Made by a program: the position numbers and the translations under genes. Below are positions 55,273 through 64,000 of a stretch of 64,000 bases of DNA, in pieces (the stretch's first letter is position 1; each line of letters starts with the position of its first letter). The notes under the pieces are model-generated. The model saw nothing but the letters and a program-made list of their open reading frames with translations. It searched no databases and was not told the DNA's origin. This DNA comes from Pseudochelatococcus contaminans (lineage in GTDB: Bacteria; Pseudomonadota; Alphaproteobacteria; Rhizobiales; Beijerinckiaceae), in the NCBI RefSeq assembly GCF_014195635.1, contig NZ_JACICC010000009.1, positions 1-64,000 of the forward strand. The letters are read 5' to 3'.

Positions 55273-55958
55273 TGGCTCATCTCCCGCGACCATGAGATTG
55301 CGTTGACATAGATGCCGAGCGGATTGGCGCGCAGGCGCTCGGAGTCACGCGGGGTCTGGATCACGATGGTCAGGATCGCGGTCCATCGTTCGGTCGTGGA
55401 AAGCTGGCCGTTCTCATAGTGGCGCTCGGTCCACGCCACGCGGAAGCTGTCGTTCGATGCTCGGATGACGCTGGAAACCTCGACGGCGACCTGCTGCCGA
55501 CCGACCTTCGTGAACGGGTCGTTGCTGCGGGCGTAGTCGTTCAAGGCCGCTGCGCCGCGATCCGTGGTCCACTCATAGGCGCGGAGCCAATTCTGGCGGA
55601 CGATGATGGCGTCTGCCGGGATCGCCCGGACCTGTTCGATGAAGCGGCCCAGATGGAACGCGATCTGCGGGTCAGTCGGGCGATAATCGGCGTTAGCGGG
55701 TGCGACAGTCTGCGCCTGGCCGAGATTATCGACCTGCACCACCCACGGCACCACGGTCCCGCGCGCTGATTGCCAGACGAGCGCGGCGGCGAAACCGGCC
55801 GAGAGGATCAGCGATCCGAAGGCCATATAGCGCCAGTTCTTCGCCTGCACGCGGGCCGAGCCGATGCGCTCATCCCAGGCTTGAGCAGCCTTCTGGTAAG
55901 GCGTCTCGGGTTCGGGCGATTTGCCGTAATGGGTCGATGGTCGTTTGAAGATGCTCAT
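55269..55958 (-). CDS. trbF: Conjugal transfer protein TrbF (VirB8 family), copy 2
   Basis: This 229-residue protein has the same length and very similar sequence to copy 1, with a membrane span near 40-60 and a periplasmic domain ending in NPLGIYVNAISWSRE. Both ends overlap neighbours by ATGA. Confidence 0.95.
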   Translation of the reverse strand: MSIFKRPSTHYGKSPEPETPYQKAAQAWDERIGSARVQAKNWRYMAFGSLILSAGFAAALVWQSARGTVVPWVVQVDNLGQAQTVAPANADYRPTDPQIAFHLGRFIEQVRAIPADAIIVRQNWLRAYEWTTDRGAAALNDYARSNDPFTKVGRQQVAVEVSSVIRASNDSFRVAWTERHYENGQLSTTERWTAILTIVIQTPRDSERLRANPLGIYVNAISWSREMSQ

Positions 55959-57313
55959 GAGCGGTCACTTTCAGAGAGATTGACGGAGGAGCCGCCACCG
56001 TGGCTGTCGCCGGAACGCACCGCATGGGCGGCCATGGTGGCGCCGTGATTCACGGCTTGGGAACGCTGCATCCGCTGCGCCCAGGCCGGGGGACTGCCAG
56101 CGGGGGAAGACGCTGCTGCGGGGGCTGCGCTGCTGCCTCCGGCCGTGCCTGCGGTGGATGATCCCCCTGTCACCCCGAAGGCTGCGCGTGCGCCATCCGA
56201 AAAGCTGGATTTGACGCTTTCCGTTGCTTTCGAGGCGGCGCGTTTCAGAGGCGATACGGCGGCGGAGCCTGCCGCGCGGGCAACCCCGCCGAGACCGGAA
56301 GCAACGCCCGCCGCACCAGATTGGCCGAGCGAAGCCATGCTGTAGGTCGCTGCGGCCCCTCCGGAGGCGGCAGCGCCGCCCCGAACGGCCGCGGCGCCAC
56401 CGGACATGGCGGTAGCACCTCCCTTGACGGCGAGACCGGCTGCACCGCCTGCGGCAAGGGCTGCGCCTCCTACGGCAAGGCCGGTGCCGATCGCCGCACC
56501 CGCGCCAAGCTGCGGGCCGCCCGAAACGAGACCGGAGGCGATGCCGGGACCGAAGATGCCAAGGCCGAGCAGCGACAAGGCGGCGAGCACGATCGCCATG
56601 GCGTCGTCGATGGTCGGCGTTGCGCCGCCGAAGCCTGCGGTGAACTGCGAGAACAGCGTCGAGCCGATGCCGATGATGACGGCCAGCACGAGGACTTTGA
56701 TCCCCGACGAGATGACGTTGCCCAGCACGCGCTCGGCCATGAAGGCAGTCTTGCCGAAGAGACCGAACGGGATCAGCACGAAGCCGGCGAGCGTGGTCAG
56801 CTTGAACTCGATAAGCGTCACGAAAAGCTGGATGGCGAGGATGAAGAAGGCGAGCAGCACCAGCGCCCAGGCGAACATCAGGCAGGCGATCTGGATGAAG
56901 TTCTCGAAGAACGACCAGTAACCCATCAGATCGGAGATGGAGTCGAGCAGCGGGCGGCCCGCGTCGAGGCCGGTCTGCGCCACCTTGCCGGGGCGCATCA
57001 GATCGGCGGTGGAAAAGCTGGTGCCGGAGGCTTTGAGGCCGAGACCGGCGAAGCTCTCGAAGACGATGCGCGCCAGATTGTTCCAGTTGCCGATGATGTA
57101 GGCGAACGCGCCGACGAACAGGGTCTTCTTCACCAGCCGGGCGATGATGTCGTCATCGGCGCCCCACGACCAGAACAGTGCCGCCAGCACCACGTCGATG
57201 ACGATGAGCGTTGTGGCGATGAACGCCACCTCGCCGCCGAGCAGGCCGAAGCCGCTGTCGATGTATGAGGTGAATACGCCTAGAAACGAGTCGATGACGC
57301 CGGTGCCGCCCAT
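55955..57313 (-). CDS. trbL: Conjugal transfer membrane protein TrbL (VirB6 family), copy 2
   Basis: This 452-residue protein has exactly the length of copy 1, the same membrane segments, and the same Gly/Ala-rich region. Differences concentrate in the C-terminal low-complexity part. It follows trbK by three bases. Confidence 0.94.
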   Translation of the reverse strand: MGGTGVIDSFLGVFTSYIDSGFGLLGGEVAFIATTLIVIDVVLAALFWSWGADDDIIARLVKKTLFVGAFAYIIGNWNNLARIVFESFAGLGLKASGTSFSTADLMRPGKVAQTGLDAGRPLLDSISDLMGYWSFFENFIQIACLMFAWALVLLAFFILAIQLFVTLIEFKLTTLAGFVLIPFGLFGKTAFMAERVLGNVISSGIKVLVLAVIIGIGSTLFSQFTAGFGGATPTIDDAMAIVLAALSLLGLGIFGPGIASGLVSGGPQLGAGAAIGTGLAVGGAALAAGGAAGLAVKGGATAMSGGAAAVRGGAAASGGAAATYSMASLGQSGAAGVASGLGGVARAAGSAAVSPLKRAASKATESVKSSFSDGARAAFGVTGGSSTAGTAGGSSAAPAAASSPAGSPPAWAQRMQRSQAVNHGATMAAHAVRSGDSHGGGSSVNLSESDRS

Positions 57314-57316
57314 GGT

Positions 57317-57604
57317 TCACTGTCCCCCGTTCTGATGCGGGGTGGCGGGCACCGGCGTCCGGCCGAGAAACCGATCACGGTTCTCGGCCCAGGCGGCAAG
57401 GCAGTCGGGATCGCTCGCGGCCGCCTCGCCAAGCCGCTGGCAATCGCGCAGGCTCTGGCGCAGCGGATCGGTGGGACGCTGTAGTTCCGGCGCGGGCCTG
57501 CCGCGCGGCGGCTCGTCCTGCCGGGTCATCTCGATCACCGTGGCGGTGATGGCGATGGCGACGAATATGATCGCGCCCAGCCGGGCCAGCATCTTGCCGT
57601 CCAT
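57317..57604 (-). CDS. trbK: Putative entry-exclusion protein TrbK (TrbK-alt type), copy 2
   Basis: This 95-residue protein has an N-terminal membrane segment as in copy 1 and the same Cys block (CQRLGEAAASDPDC). Residues about 29-52 differ strongly from copy 1. That is expected if the two exclusion systems discriminate between each other's donors. Confidence 0.82.
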   Translation of the reverse strand: MDGKMLARLGAIIFVAIAITATVIEMTRQDEPPRGRPAPELQRPTDPLRQSLRDCQRLGEAAASDPDCLAAWAENRDRFLGRTPVPATPHQNGGQ

Positions 57605-57624
57605 GTCGCGCCCCTCCTGTCAGG

Positions 57625-58395
57625 TCAGTTGTTGCCGTTGCCGAACATTTGCGCGTTGCCGGGTTGGTAGCCCGATCCCGGCGTCAGGAAGCGTTCACGC
57701 TGGACGCGGCCCTGTTCGGCGGCGGTGGCGCGCTCTGCCTCGATCAGTGCTTCCGACCGGCCATTGGCAGACATCAGCGCGATCAGGTCGGAAAGCTGCT
57801 GCGATTGCAGGGCGAGAAGCTGATTGCCGGCCTGCGTGGCTTGCAGCGCGCCGGTCGCGCCCTGGCTCTGGCCGACCAGTTCGGACATCTGCGTGCGGTT
57901 GGTGTCTATGTTGCCGACGACGCCGGCCTGCACGCGCATGGCGTCCTGCAAGCTGCCCACGGTGTTCTGCCAGCGCGAGCGGGCATCGGTGACGAGCTGC
58001 GTATCGGTGGCGGACAGGGAGATGCTGCCGTATTTCTGCTGAAACGCCTGGTCGATGTTCTGCACGTCGAACGCGATGTTCTGCGCCTGGCTCAAAAGCT
58101 GCTGCGTGCGCTGGACGTTCTGCTGGAGCTGCTGAAGCGATGAATATGGCAGGCTCGCCAGATTCTTCGCCTGATTGATGAGCATGGTCGCTTCGTTCTG
58201 AAGCGAGGTGATCTGGTTGTTGATCTGCTGAAGCGTGCGCGCGGCTGTCAGCACATTCTGCGCATAGTTGGACGGATCGAAGACCGTCCATTGCGCATGG
58301 GCCGGGCTTGTGAGGATGGGCGACAGCGCGAGCGGTGCGGCAAGCATGGTCGCAGCCATGAAAATGGCGCGCGAGCGGGAACGGCGAATGGTCAT
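57625..58395 (-). CDS. trbJ: Conjugal transfer protein TrbJ (VirB5-like), copy 2
   Basis: This 256-residue exported protein has a signal peptide ending AHAQW and a long Gln-rich helical body like copy 1. The start at 58395 overlaps the trbE stop by ATGA; the longer frame is a trbE shadow. Confidence 0.93.
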   Translation of the reverse strand: MTIRRSRSRAIFMAATMLAAPLALSPILTSPAHAQWTVFDPSNYAQNVLTAARTLQQINNQITSLQNEATMLINQAKNLASLPYSSLQQLQQNVQRTQQLLSQAQNIAFDVQNIDQAFQQKYGSISLSATDTQLVTDARSRWQNTVGSLQDAMRVQAGVVGNIDTNRTQMSELVGQSQGATGALQATQAGNQLLALQSQQLSDLIALMSANGRSEALIEAERATAAEQGRVQRERFLTPGSGYQPGNAQMFGNGNN

Positions 58396-60848
58396 GGTTG
58401 GGACTCCTTCTCGGTCTGTAGGATGAGATTGGTGAGGTCGGGGATCAGGTCGGCCGCCCAATCGACGCCGCGCAGGCGCAACCAGGCGGCGAGGAAGCCT
58501 TCGCGGCCATGCTCGGCGATCAGTCCGGCGATGCGTTTGTGGTCGGATTTCGCGGACGCGGTGCAGAGCGCGAGGCCGACTTCGGACAGGCCAAGCTCGA
58601 ACAGGCGATTGCCCCTGCGGCTCTGGCAGTAGTAGTCCCGCTTGGGCGTGGCCCGCGCGAGGATTTCGATCTGCCGGTCATTGAGGCCGAAGCGCCGATA
58701 GATGGCCGTGATCTGCGGTTCGATGGCGCGTTCGTTCGGGAGAAGCAGCCGCGTCGGGCAGCTTTCGATAATGGCGGGCGCGATGTTGCTGCCATCGATG
58801 TCCGATAGCGACTGCGTAGCGAAGATGACGGAAGCGTTTTTCTTGCGTAGCGTCTTCAGCCATTCGCGGAGCTGGCTGGCGAAGCCTTCATCGTCCAACG
58901 CCAGCCAGCCCTCGTCGATGATGAGCAGGGTCGGCCGTCCATCGAGCCGGTCGCCGATGCGATGGAACAGATAGGCGAGCACGGCCGGGGCCGCGCCGGT
59001 CCCGACCAGCCCCTCGATCTCGAACGCCTGCACCGAAGCCGAACCGAGATGCTCGGCTTCTGCGTCGAGCAACCGTCCGTAAGCGCCGCCGATGCAGTAA
59101 GGGCGCAATGCCTGTTTCAGATCGTTGGATTGAAGGAGGACCGTGAAGCCGGTGATGGTGCGCTCGCCGACCGGAGCGGTGCTAAGCGATGTCAGCGCCG
59201 TCCAGATATATTCCTTGGTTTCGGGTGTGATCGGGACACCTTCACGACCGAGAATGGCGGCGATCCAGTCGGCGGCCCAGGCGCGTTCATAGGTATCGTC
59301 GATCCGGGCGAGCGGCTGGAGCGAGACGGACGCCTCGTCCCCTTCCGTCAGGCCACCGCCAAGGTCGTGCCAGTCGCCCCCCATGGCGAGCGATGCGACC
59401 CGGATGCTGCCACCGAAGTCGAAGGCGAATACCTGCGCTTGCTCATAGCGACGGAACTGCAAGGCCATGAGCGCCAGCAGCACGGACTTGCCCGCGCCGG
59501 TCGGGCCGACGACGAGGGTGTGGCCGACATCGCCGACATGAAGGGAAAACCGGAACGGGGTCGAGCCTTCGGTCTTGCCGAAGAACAGCGGGGGCGCGCT
59601 GAAATGCTCATCCCGTTCCGGCCCCGCCCACACCGCCGAAAGCGGGATCATATGGGCGAGGTTGAGCGTCGATATGGGCGGCTGGCGGACATTCGCATAG
59701 GCATGTCCGGGGATCGAACCGAGCCAGGCATCGACGGCGTTGACGGTTTCAGGCATCGCGGTGAAGTCGCGGCCCTGAATGATCTTTTCCGCGAGGCGGA
59801 GCTTCTCGTCGGCAATGCGCGGATCGGCATCCCAGACGGTGATGGTGGCCGTGACATAGGCGATCCCCGCCATGTCCGCGCCCAGCTCCTGCAAGGCCAT
59901 GTCGGCGTCGAGCGCCTTGTTCGCAGCGTCGGTGTCCACGAGCGCGGATTGCTCGTTGGTCATCACCTCTTTCAGAATCGCCGCGATGCTCTTGCGCTTG
60001 GCGAACCACTGACGGCGGATGCGAGTCAGCAGCCGGGTTGCATCGGTCTTGTCGAGCAGGATCGCTCGCGTGCTCCAGCGATACGGGAACGGCAGCCGGT
60101 TCATCTCGTCGAGCAGGCCGGGCGTCGTCGCGGTCGGAAAGCCGATGATGGTCAGGACGCGCAGATGCTGGTCGCCAAGGCGCGGCTCCAGGCCGCCGGT
60201 CAGCGGCTGATCAGCGAGCAGCGCATCGAGGTGCATCGGCACCTCGGGCACGCGCACACGATGCCGGTTGGTCGAGATGGTCGAATGGAGATAGGTCAGC
60301 GTGCCGGCGTCATCGAGCCAGCGGCATTCCGGCATGAAGCCATCGAGCAACGCCAGAACGCGGTCGGTGCGGTCGATGAAGCCGCGCAGCAATTCCCATG
60401 GGTCCACTCCGGATTGCTCGCGGCCCTCGTAGAGCCAGGCCTCAGTGCGGGCGGCGTCCTCGGCGGGAGGCAGCCAGAGGAAGGTCAGGAAATAGCCGGA
60501 CACGAAATGCGTCCCGGCTTCCTCGAAACCGGCCTTGCGCTCGGCGTCGAGCAGCGCGGATGCGGCTTCGGGAAATTGACTGTCGGGATAGGTCGCGGCT
60601 TCGCTGCGCTGTGCCTCCACGAAAAGGCTCCAGCCCGACCCGAGACGGCGGACGGCGTTGTTGATGCGTCCTGCGACCGCGACCAGCTCGGCAGCGACGG
60701 CGGAATCCAGATCGGGACCGCGGAACTTCGCCGTCCTCTGGAAACTTCCATCCTTGTTCAGCACGACGCCGGAGCCGACAAGTGCGGCCCAGGGCAGGAA
60801 ATCCGCGAGGCGGCTGGATGTGCGGCGGTATTCGGCGAGATTCATCAT
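58392..60848 (-). CDS. trbE: Conjugal transfer ATPase TrbE (VirB4 family), copy 2
   Basis: This 818-residue protein is identical in length to copy 1. Walker A reads GPTGAGKS (one substitution from copy 1's GPTGSGKS) and Walker B LLIIDEGW is unchanged. The start has two ATG codons as in copy 1. A longer upstream frame covers trbD and was rejected. Confidence 0.96.
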   Translation of the reverse strand: MMNLAEYRRTSSRLADFLPWAALVGSGVVLNKDGSFQRTAKFRGPDLDSAVAAELVAVAGRINNAVRRLGSGWSLFVEAQRSEAATYPDSQFPEAASALLDAERKAGFEEAGTHFVSGYFLTFLWLPPAEDAARTEAWLYEGREQSGVDPWELLRGFIDRTDRVLALLDGFMPECRWLDDAGTLTYLHSTISTNRHRVRVPEVPMHLDALLADQPLTGGLEPRLGDQHLRVLTIIGFPTATTPGLLDEMNRLPFPYRWSTRAILLDKTDATRLLTRIRRQWFAKRKSIAAILKEVMTNEQSALVDTDAANKALDADMALQELGADMAGIAYVTATITVWDADPRIADEKLRLAEKIIQGRDFTAMPETVNAVDAWLGSIPGHAYANVRQPPISTLNLAHMIPLSAVWAGPERDEHFSAPPLFFGKTEGSTPFRFSLHVGDVGHTLVVGPTGAGKSVLLALMALQFRRYEQAQVFAFDFGGSIRVASLAMGGDWHDLGGGLTEGDEASVSLQPLARIDDTYERAWAADWIAAILGREGVPITPETKEYIWTALTSLSTAPVGERTITGFTVLLQSNDLKQALRPYCIGGAYGRLLDAEAEHLGSASVQAFEIEGLVGTGAAPAVLAYLFHRIGDRLDGRPTLLIIDEGWLALDDEGFASQLREWLKTLRKKNASVIFATQSLSDIDGSNIAPAIIESCPTRLLLPNERAIEPQITAIYRRFGLNDRQIEILARATPKRDYYCQSRRGNRLFELGLSEVGLALCTASAKSDHKRIAGLIAEHGREGFLAAWLRLRGVDWAADLIPDLTNLILQTEKESQP

Positions 60849-60859
60849 GTGCGCCTCCG

Positions 60860-61141
60860 TCAGACCGACAGATGACCGGGGATGCGCAGATGCCTGCGGC
60901 CCACCTCGACAAAAAGCGGGTCGCGCTTGGCCATCCACACGGCGGCGAAGTGGCCGACGACCCAGATGGCGAGTCCGACCAGCCAGAGACGCAGGCCGAG
61001 ACCCACGGCCCCGGCCAGCGTTCCGTTCAGGATGGCGATGGAGCGCGGAGCGCCGCCGAGCAGGATATGCTCGGTCAGCGCCCTGTGGACCGGGACGGAA
61101 AATCCCGGCACCGCGTCGAGTTGTTCGAGGCCGCCCGCCAT
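60860..61141 (-). CDS. trbD: Conjugal transfer protein TrbD (VirB3 family), copy 2
   Basis: This 93-residue protein has exactly the length of copy 1 and the same hydrophobic hairpin. ATG 61141 overlaps the trbC stop by one base. It precedes trbE by 11 bases. Confidence 0.93.
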   Translation of the reverse strand: MAGGLEQLDAVPGFSVPVHRALTEHILLGGAPRSIAILNGTLAGAVGLGLRLWLVGLAIWVVGHFAAVWMAKRDPLFVEVGRRHLRIPGHLSV

Positions 61142-61473
61142 CAGACGAGCGCCCCGCCGCCGAACGAGAAGAACGACAGGAAGAACGAGCTGGCGGCAAA
61201 GGCGATGGACAGGCCGAACACGATCTGGATCAGGCGGCGGAAACCGCCCGACGTATCCCCAAAAGCCAGCGCGAGGCCCGTCGCGATGATGACGATCACG
61301 GCGATGATCTTGGCGACCGGCCCCTCGATCGACTGAAGGATGCTCTGAAGCGGAGCCTCCCACGGCATCGACGAGCCGGAAGCATGGGCCGCCGGGGCGA
61401 GCATCAGGCTGATGGAAACGGTGGCGGCTGCGGTCGCCATGGTGCGGCAGCCGCGCGAAAGCGTGCGGATCAT
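61141..61473 (-). CDS. trbC: Conjugal pilin subunit TrbC (VirB2 family), copy 2
   Basis: This 110-residue pre-pilin has a long signal peptide and two hydrophobic segments. The mature part is close to identical to copy 1, while the signal differs more. It overlaps trbB by ATGA. Confidence 0.93.
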   Translation of the reverse strand: MIRTLSRGCRTMATAAATVSISLMLAPAAHASGSSMPWEAPLQSILQSIEGPVAKIIAVIVIIATGLALAFGDTSGGFRRLIQIVFGLSIAFAASSFFLSFFSFGGGALV

Positions 61474-62462
61474 GAAGAGTCTCCTTTTGGGTTGGTTGCC
61501 GAAGTGATGGGATGCGTGATGCGGTAGTCGCCGTCCGGTCCCAGCCCCTCGACGCGGGCGAGTTCGGCCAGCCGGCGCGCGGAACCGCGCCCGGAAAGGA
61601 CGGCAACAAGGTCGATAGTCTCGGCGATCAGCGCGCGCGGGACGGTGACAACAGCCTCTTGAATGAGCTGTTCGAGGCGGCGCAGCGCACCGATGCCCGT
61701 GCCGGCATGGATGGTGCCGATGCCGCCGGGGTGCCCCGTGCCCCATGCTTTCAGAAGGTCGAGAGCTTCGGAGCCGCGCACCTCGCCGATGGGGATGCGG
61801 TCGGGGCGCAGGCGCAGCGAGGAGCGCACCAGATCGGAAAGCGTCGCCACGCCGTCCTTGGTCCGCATGGCGACGAGGTTGGGCGCGGCGCATTGCAGTT
61901 CGCGCGTGTCCTCGATGATGACGACGCGATCCTGCGTCTTCGCCACCTCCGCGAGCAGCGCATTGGTCAGCGTGGTCTTGCCGGTGCTGGTGCCGCCCGC
62001 GACGAGGATGTTTGCGCGGGAGGAAACTGCCGCGCGTAACGTCGCGGCCTGATCGGCGGACATGATGCCCGCCACCACGTAATCGTCGAGCGTGAACACC
62101 GCGACGGCGGGCTTGCGGATGGCGAAGGCGGGTGCGGCGACGACCGGCGGCAACAAGCCTTCAAACCGCTCGCCGGTTTCGGGTAGTTCCGCCGACACGC
62201 GCGGGGATCGGGCGTGGACCTCCGCGCCGACATGGTGCGCGACCAACCGGACGATACGCTCGCCATCGGCGGCGGACAGCATCTCGCCGGTATCGGCCAA
62301 ACCTTCGGACAGCCGGTCGATCCAGATGCGACCGTCCGGGTTCAGCATCACCTCGATGACGGCGGGGTCTTCGAGAAACCGGGCGATGGACGCGCCGAGC
62401 GCCGTGCGCAGCATCCGCGCGCCACGCGCTATCGCCTCCGGTTTCTGATGATGTGCAGTCAT
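61470..62462 (-). CDS. trbB: Conjugal transfer ATPase TrbB (VirB11 family), copy 2
   Basis: This 330-residue ATPase has Walker [10 protein letters not shown] and the His box [11 protein letters not shown], as in copy 1. The most variable part is the RELQ segment after Walker A and the C-terminus. A nested hairpin immediately precedes it. Confidence 0.96.
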   Translation of the reverse strand: MTAHHQKPEAIARGARMLRTALGASIARFLEDPAVIEVMLNPDGRIWIDRLSEGLADTGEMLSAADGERIVRLVAHHVGAEVHARSPRVSAELPETGERFEGLLPPVVAAPAFAIRKPAVAVFTLDDYVVAGIMSADQAATLRAAVSSRANILVAGGTSTGKTTLTNALLAEVAKTQDRVVIIEDTRELQCAAPNLVAMRTKDGVATLSDLVRSSLRLRPDRIPIGEVRGSEALDLLKAWGTGHPGGIGTIHAGTGIGALRRLEQLIQEAVVTVPRALIAETIDLVAVLSGRGSARRLAELARVEGLGPDGDYRITHPITSATNPKGDSS

Positions 62463-62468
62463 GTCGGC

Positions 62469-62510
62469 CCCGATTTCTCGCGGGGCGCGACAGACGGTCC
62501 CCGCATCGGG
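62469..62510 (-). promoter_or_regulatory. Nested hairpin directly upstream of trbB (copy 2)
   Basis: Read on the minus strand, CCCGAT pairs with ATCGGG (outer, six bp) and GCGGGG with CCCCGC (inner, six bp) around a 13-nt loop. A five-nt bulge (GAGAA) sits where copy 1 has its AGGA ribosome site. The start codon follows six bases later. The strand GGGGACCGTCTG matches GGGGACTGTCTG in copy 1. Confidence 0.7.
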
Positions 62511-62606
62511 TCGATTAAGAAAGCCCGAAATTGGGCTGCTTCAACAACTATCTAAGCGAAAGCGGTGATCGGCGGCCATCGGCGGCAAATAGGATGGGTT
62601 GAAAAT

Positions 62607-63068
62607 CTAAGCGTGGTCGTCATCAGCCTCGGGCTCACCTTCCGTTAGACTGTCATGAAGCGAATCCATGTCGCGCGACAACTCTTTCAGGAACCTATCG
62701 CCGGTCGCTAGCCTGCGGCCGAGATTCTGCATGAAGCCCTCGAACCGCTCGTTGCCCTTGATCCGTGCGGACTGTTTGGCGCTATCCGGCAATGGCGGGG
62801 TCATCGTCAGCCAGAAGTGAACGAACAAGGAGAGGGTCTCGCCGAGCACGGCGAGATCTTCGTCCAGCGTGCCGATCTGCCGGCCGATCTTGTCGAGGCG
62901 GCGCGACATGGCCGCTTCCAGCCGATCCGATGTGTCGCCCGACAGGAAGGATGCGACCGCCGCCTCGACGATAGCGGACTTCGAGACCTGCCGGCGCAGC
63001 GATAGCGCCTCGACCTGTTTGAGCAGTTCCGGGTCGAAATAGACATTCATGCGGGTGCGGGCTGTCAT
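62607..63068 (-). CDS. Ribbon-helix-helix (CopG-like) protein, copy 2
   Basis: This 153-residue protein is homologous to the one at 3399: an N-terminal RHH (RTRMNVYFDPELLKQV), then a helical part with FVHFWLTMTPPLP. The C-terminus is acidic. It lies 10 bp after traG. Sequence differs from copy 1 more than in the trb genes, consistent with operator specificity. Confidence 0.82.
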   Translation of the reverse strand: MTARTRMNVYFDPELLKQVEALSLRRQVSKSAIVEAAVASFLSGDTSDRLEAAMSRRLDKIGRQIGTLDEDLAVLGETLSLFVHFWLTMTPPLPDSAKQSARIKGNERFEGFMQNLGRRLATGDRFLKELSRDMDSLHDSLTEGEPEADDDHA

Positions 63069-63078
63069 GGGCGGCCTC

Positions 63079-64000
63079 TCAAAGCTCTATGCCGTCATCG
63101 GGGTTCATCGACGCTTGCCGGGCGATCATTCGCATCCGCGAGCGCAGCGCGCGGGCCTTGGCCGCGTCCACGTCCGGCTCGTCGTCCAGAATGTCGAACT
63201 CCTGGGCGGGCATTGGTGGCGGCGGGATGATCTCCTCATGCTCGGGCAATTCCGGCTCGCGGCGGATGCCGGCATTGTCGGGATCGCCCTCGGCGTCACG
63301 GGCAGCGGTCGAAGCTGGCCTGTCCGCCGAGACGATGACGCGGCTCGTCCAGTCGTCCGTTGCCGGCTTCGCCGCTGGTGCGGATGGCAACTCGGGCGGC
63401 GGCAGGATGCGCTCCTGCAATCGCACGTCCTCGAAATAGCGGGCCTTCTTCGCCCGGATCGGTGGCGTTCCCGCGACCATCACGATTTCGTCGGCGGGCG
63501 GGAGTTGCATGATCTCGCCGGGAGTCATTAGCGGCCGCGCCGTCTCCTGCCGCGATACCATCAGATGCCCGAGCCAGGGCGCGAGGCGATGGCCGGCATA
63601 GTTGGTGGAGTCGCGCATCTCGGTTGCTGTGCCGAGCGAGTCCGACACGCGCTTGGCGGTGCGCTCGTCGTTCGTGGCGAAGGCGACGCGCACATGGCAG
63701 TTGTCGAGAATGCTGTTGTTCGGCCCATAGGCGCGCTCGATCTGGTTGAGCGATTGGGCGATCAGGAAGGACTTGAGGCCGTAGCCAGCCATGAAGGCCA
63801 ATGCCGATTCAAAGAAATCGAGCCTGCCCAATGCCGGAAACTCGTCCAGCATCATGAGCAGGCGATGCCGCTTGCCGGATAGCGTCAGCTCCTCGGTCAG
63901 CCTGCGGCCGATCTGGTTGAGGATCAGGCGGATCAGCGGTTTCGTCCGGTTGATGTCGGACGGCGGAACGACGAAATAGAGCGTCACCGGCTTCCGGCTG
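63079..64000 (-). CDS. traG: Type IV coupling protein TraG (VirD4 family), copy 2, partial
   Basis: Only the C-terminal part, about 306 residues, is in the window; the frame is open to 64000. It contains the Walker B region (LLMMLDEFPALGRL), the GLKSFLIAQSLN block and a diverged tail. The visible part aligns with residue 360 or so onward of copy 1. The N-terminus with Walker A and probably a relaxase lie beyond the right edge. Confidence 0.95.
   Translation of the reverse strand, partial: SRKPVTLYFVVPPSDINRTKPLIRLILNQIGRRLTEELTLSGKRHRLLMMLDEFPALGRLDFFESALAFMAGYGLKSFLIAQSLNQIERAYGPNNSILDNCHVRVAFATNDERTAKRVSDSLGTATEMRDSTNYAGHRLAPWLGHLMVSRQETARPLMTPGEIMQLPPADEIVMVAGTPPIRAKKARYFEDVRLQERILPPPELPSAPAAKPATDDWTSRVIVSADRPASTAARDAEGDPDNAGIRREPELPEHEEIIPPPPMPAQEFDILDDEPDVDAAKARALRSRMRMIARQASMNPDDGIEL

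Noticed and set aside
58962-60875. A 637-codon plus-strand open frame opposite trbE copy 2
   Set aside because: It is a shadow of trbE, which matches copy 1 in length and motifs.

Overview
This 64 kb window is GC-rich DNA from an alphaproteobacterium, most likely of the Rhizobiales/Hyphomicrobiales. The evidence is the rhizobial-type trb conjugation genes, the tRNA-Gly remnant, the rhizobial-style arsenic cluster and the LuxI/LuxR pair. No taxonomic marker gene is present, so the genus cannot be named. Almost everything here is accessory: conjugation, recombination, quorum sensing and metal or metalloid resistance.

Layout. (1) Bases 1-13605, plus strand: the end of an IS21-like element runs into a 5'-truncated relaxase, followed by traG, a ribbon-helix-helix gene, trbBCDEJKLFGI and a DUF2274 gene. 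This is a full mating-pair-formation type IV secretion operon. (2) 13665-17689, minus strand: a LysR regulator, an acyl-homoserine-lactone synthase, its LuxR partner, and a pyridine-nucleotide disulfide oxidoreductase translationally coupled to luxR. An 18-bp perfect palindrome precedes luxI. (3) 18017-26518: arsenic resistance, with arsR-arsC-arsC-acr3-arsH-arsO on the plus strand, arsR-flavoprotein-MFS on the minus strand, and a divergent arsR / arsC pair. (4) 26730-32853: a Pst phosphate transporter with two different PstS proteins, facing an ArsR-ArsC fusion gene. (5) 33146-46521: a flavin-dependent monooxygenase-like gene, a CopB-type copper ATPase, a multicopper oxidase, a small Cys-rich secreted protein, chromate genes chrB-chrA, a two-component system with a PepSY protein and cytochrome b561, and a P1B-4 metal ATPase. 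(6) 46660-50414: a decayed beta-propeller gene, a tRNA-Gly 3' remnant with its terminator, a large serine recombinase, an orphan Phd antitoxin and a second tRNA remnant. (7) 50337-64000, minus strand: a second serine recombinase with two small genes, then a second complete trb operon ending in a traG cut by the window edge.

The two trb operons have the same gene order, face each other, and enclose about 39 kb of quorum-sensing, arsenic, phosphate, copper and chromate genes. The right-hand copy looks like part of an element integrated at tRNA-Gly. The left-hand copy has lost the 5' part of its relaxase. Both carry a nested hairpin directly in front of trbB. Its stems differ between the copies but keep pairing, and the loop side is conserved, so it looks like a selected regulatory element. 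I consider that hairpin, the luxI palindrome, the cysteine-free ArsR domain fused to ArsC, and the Cys-rich tail on the ars flavoprotein the most interesting observations. How the systems are linked physiologically is inference.
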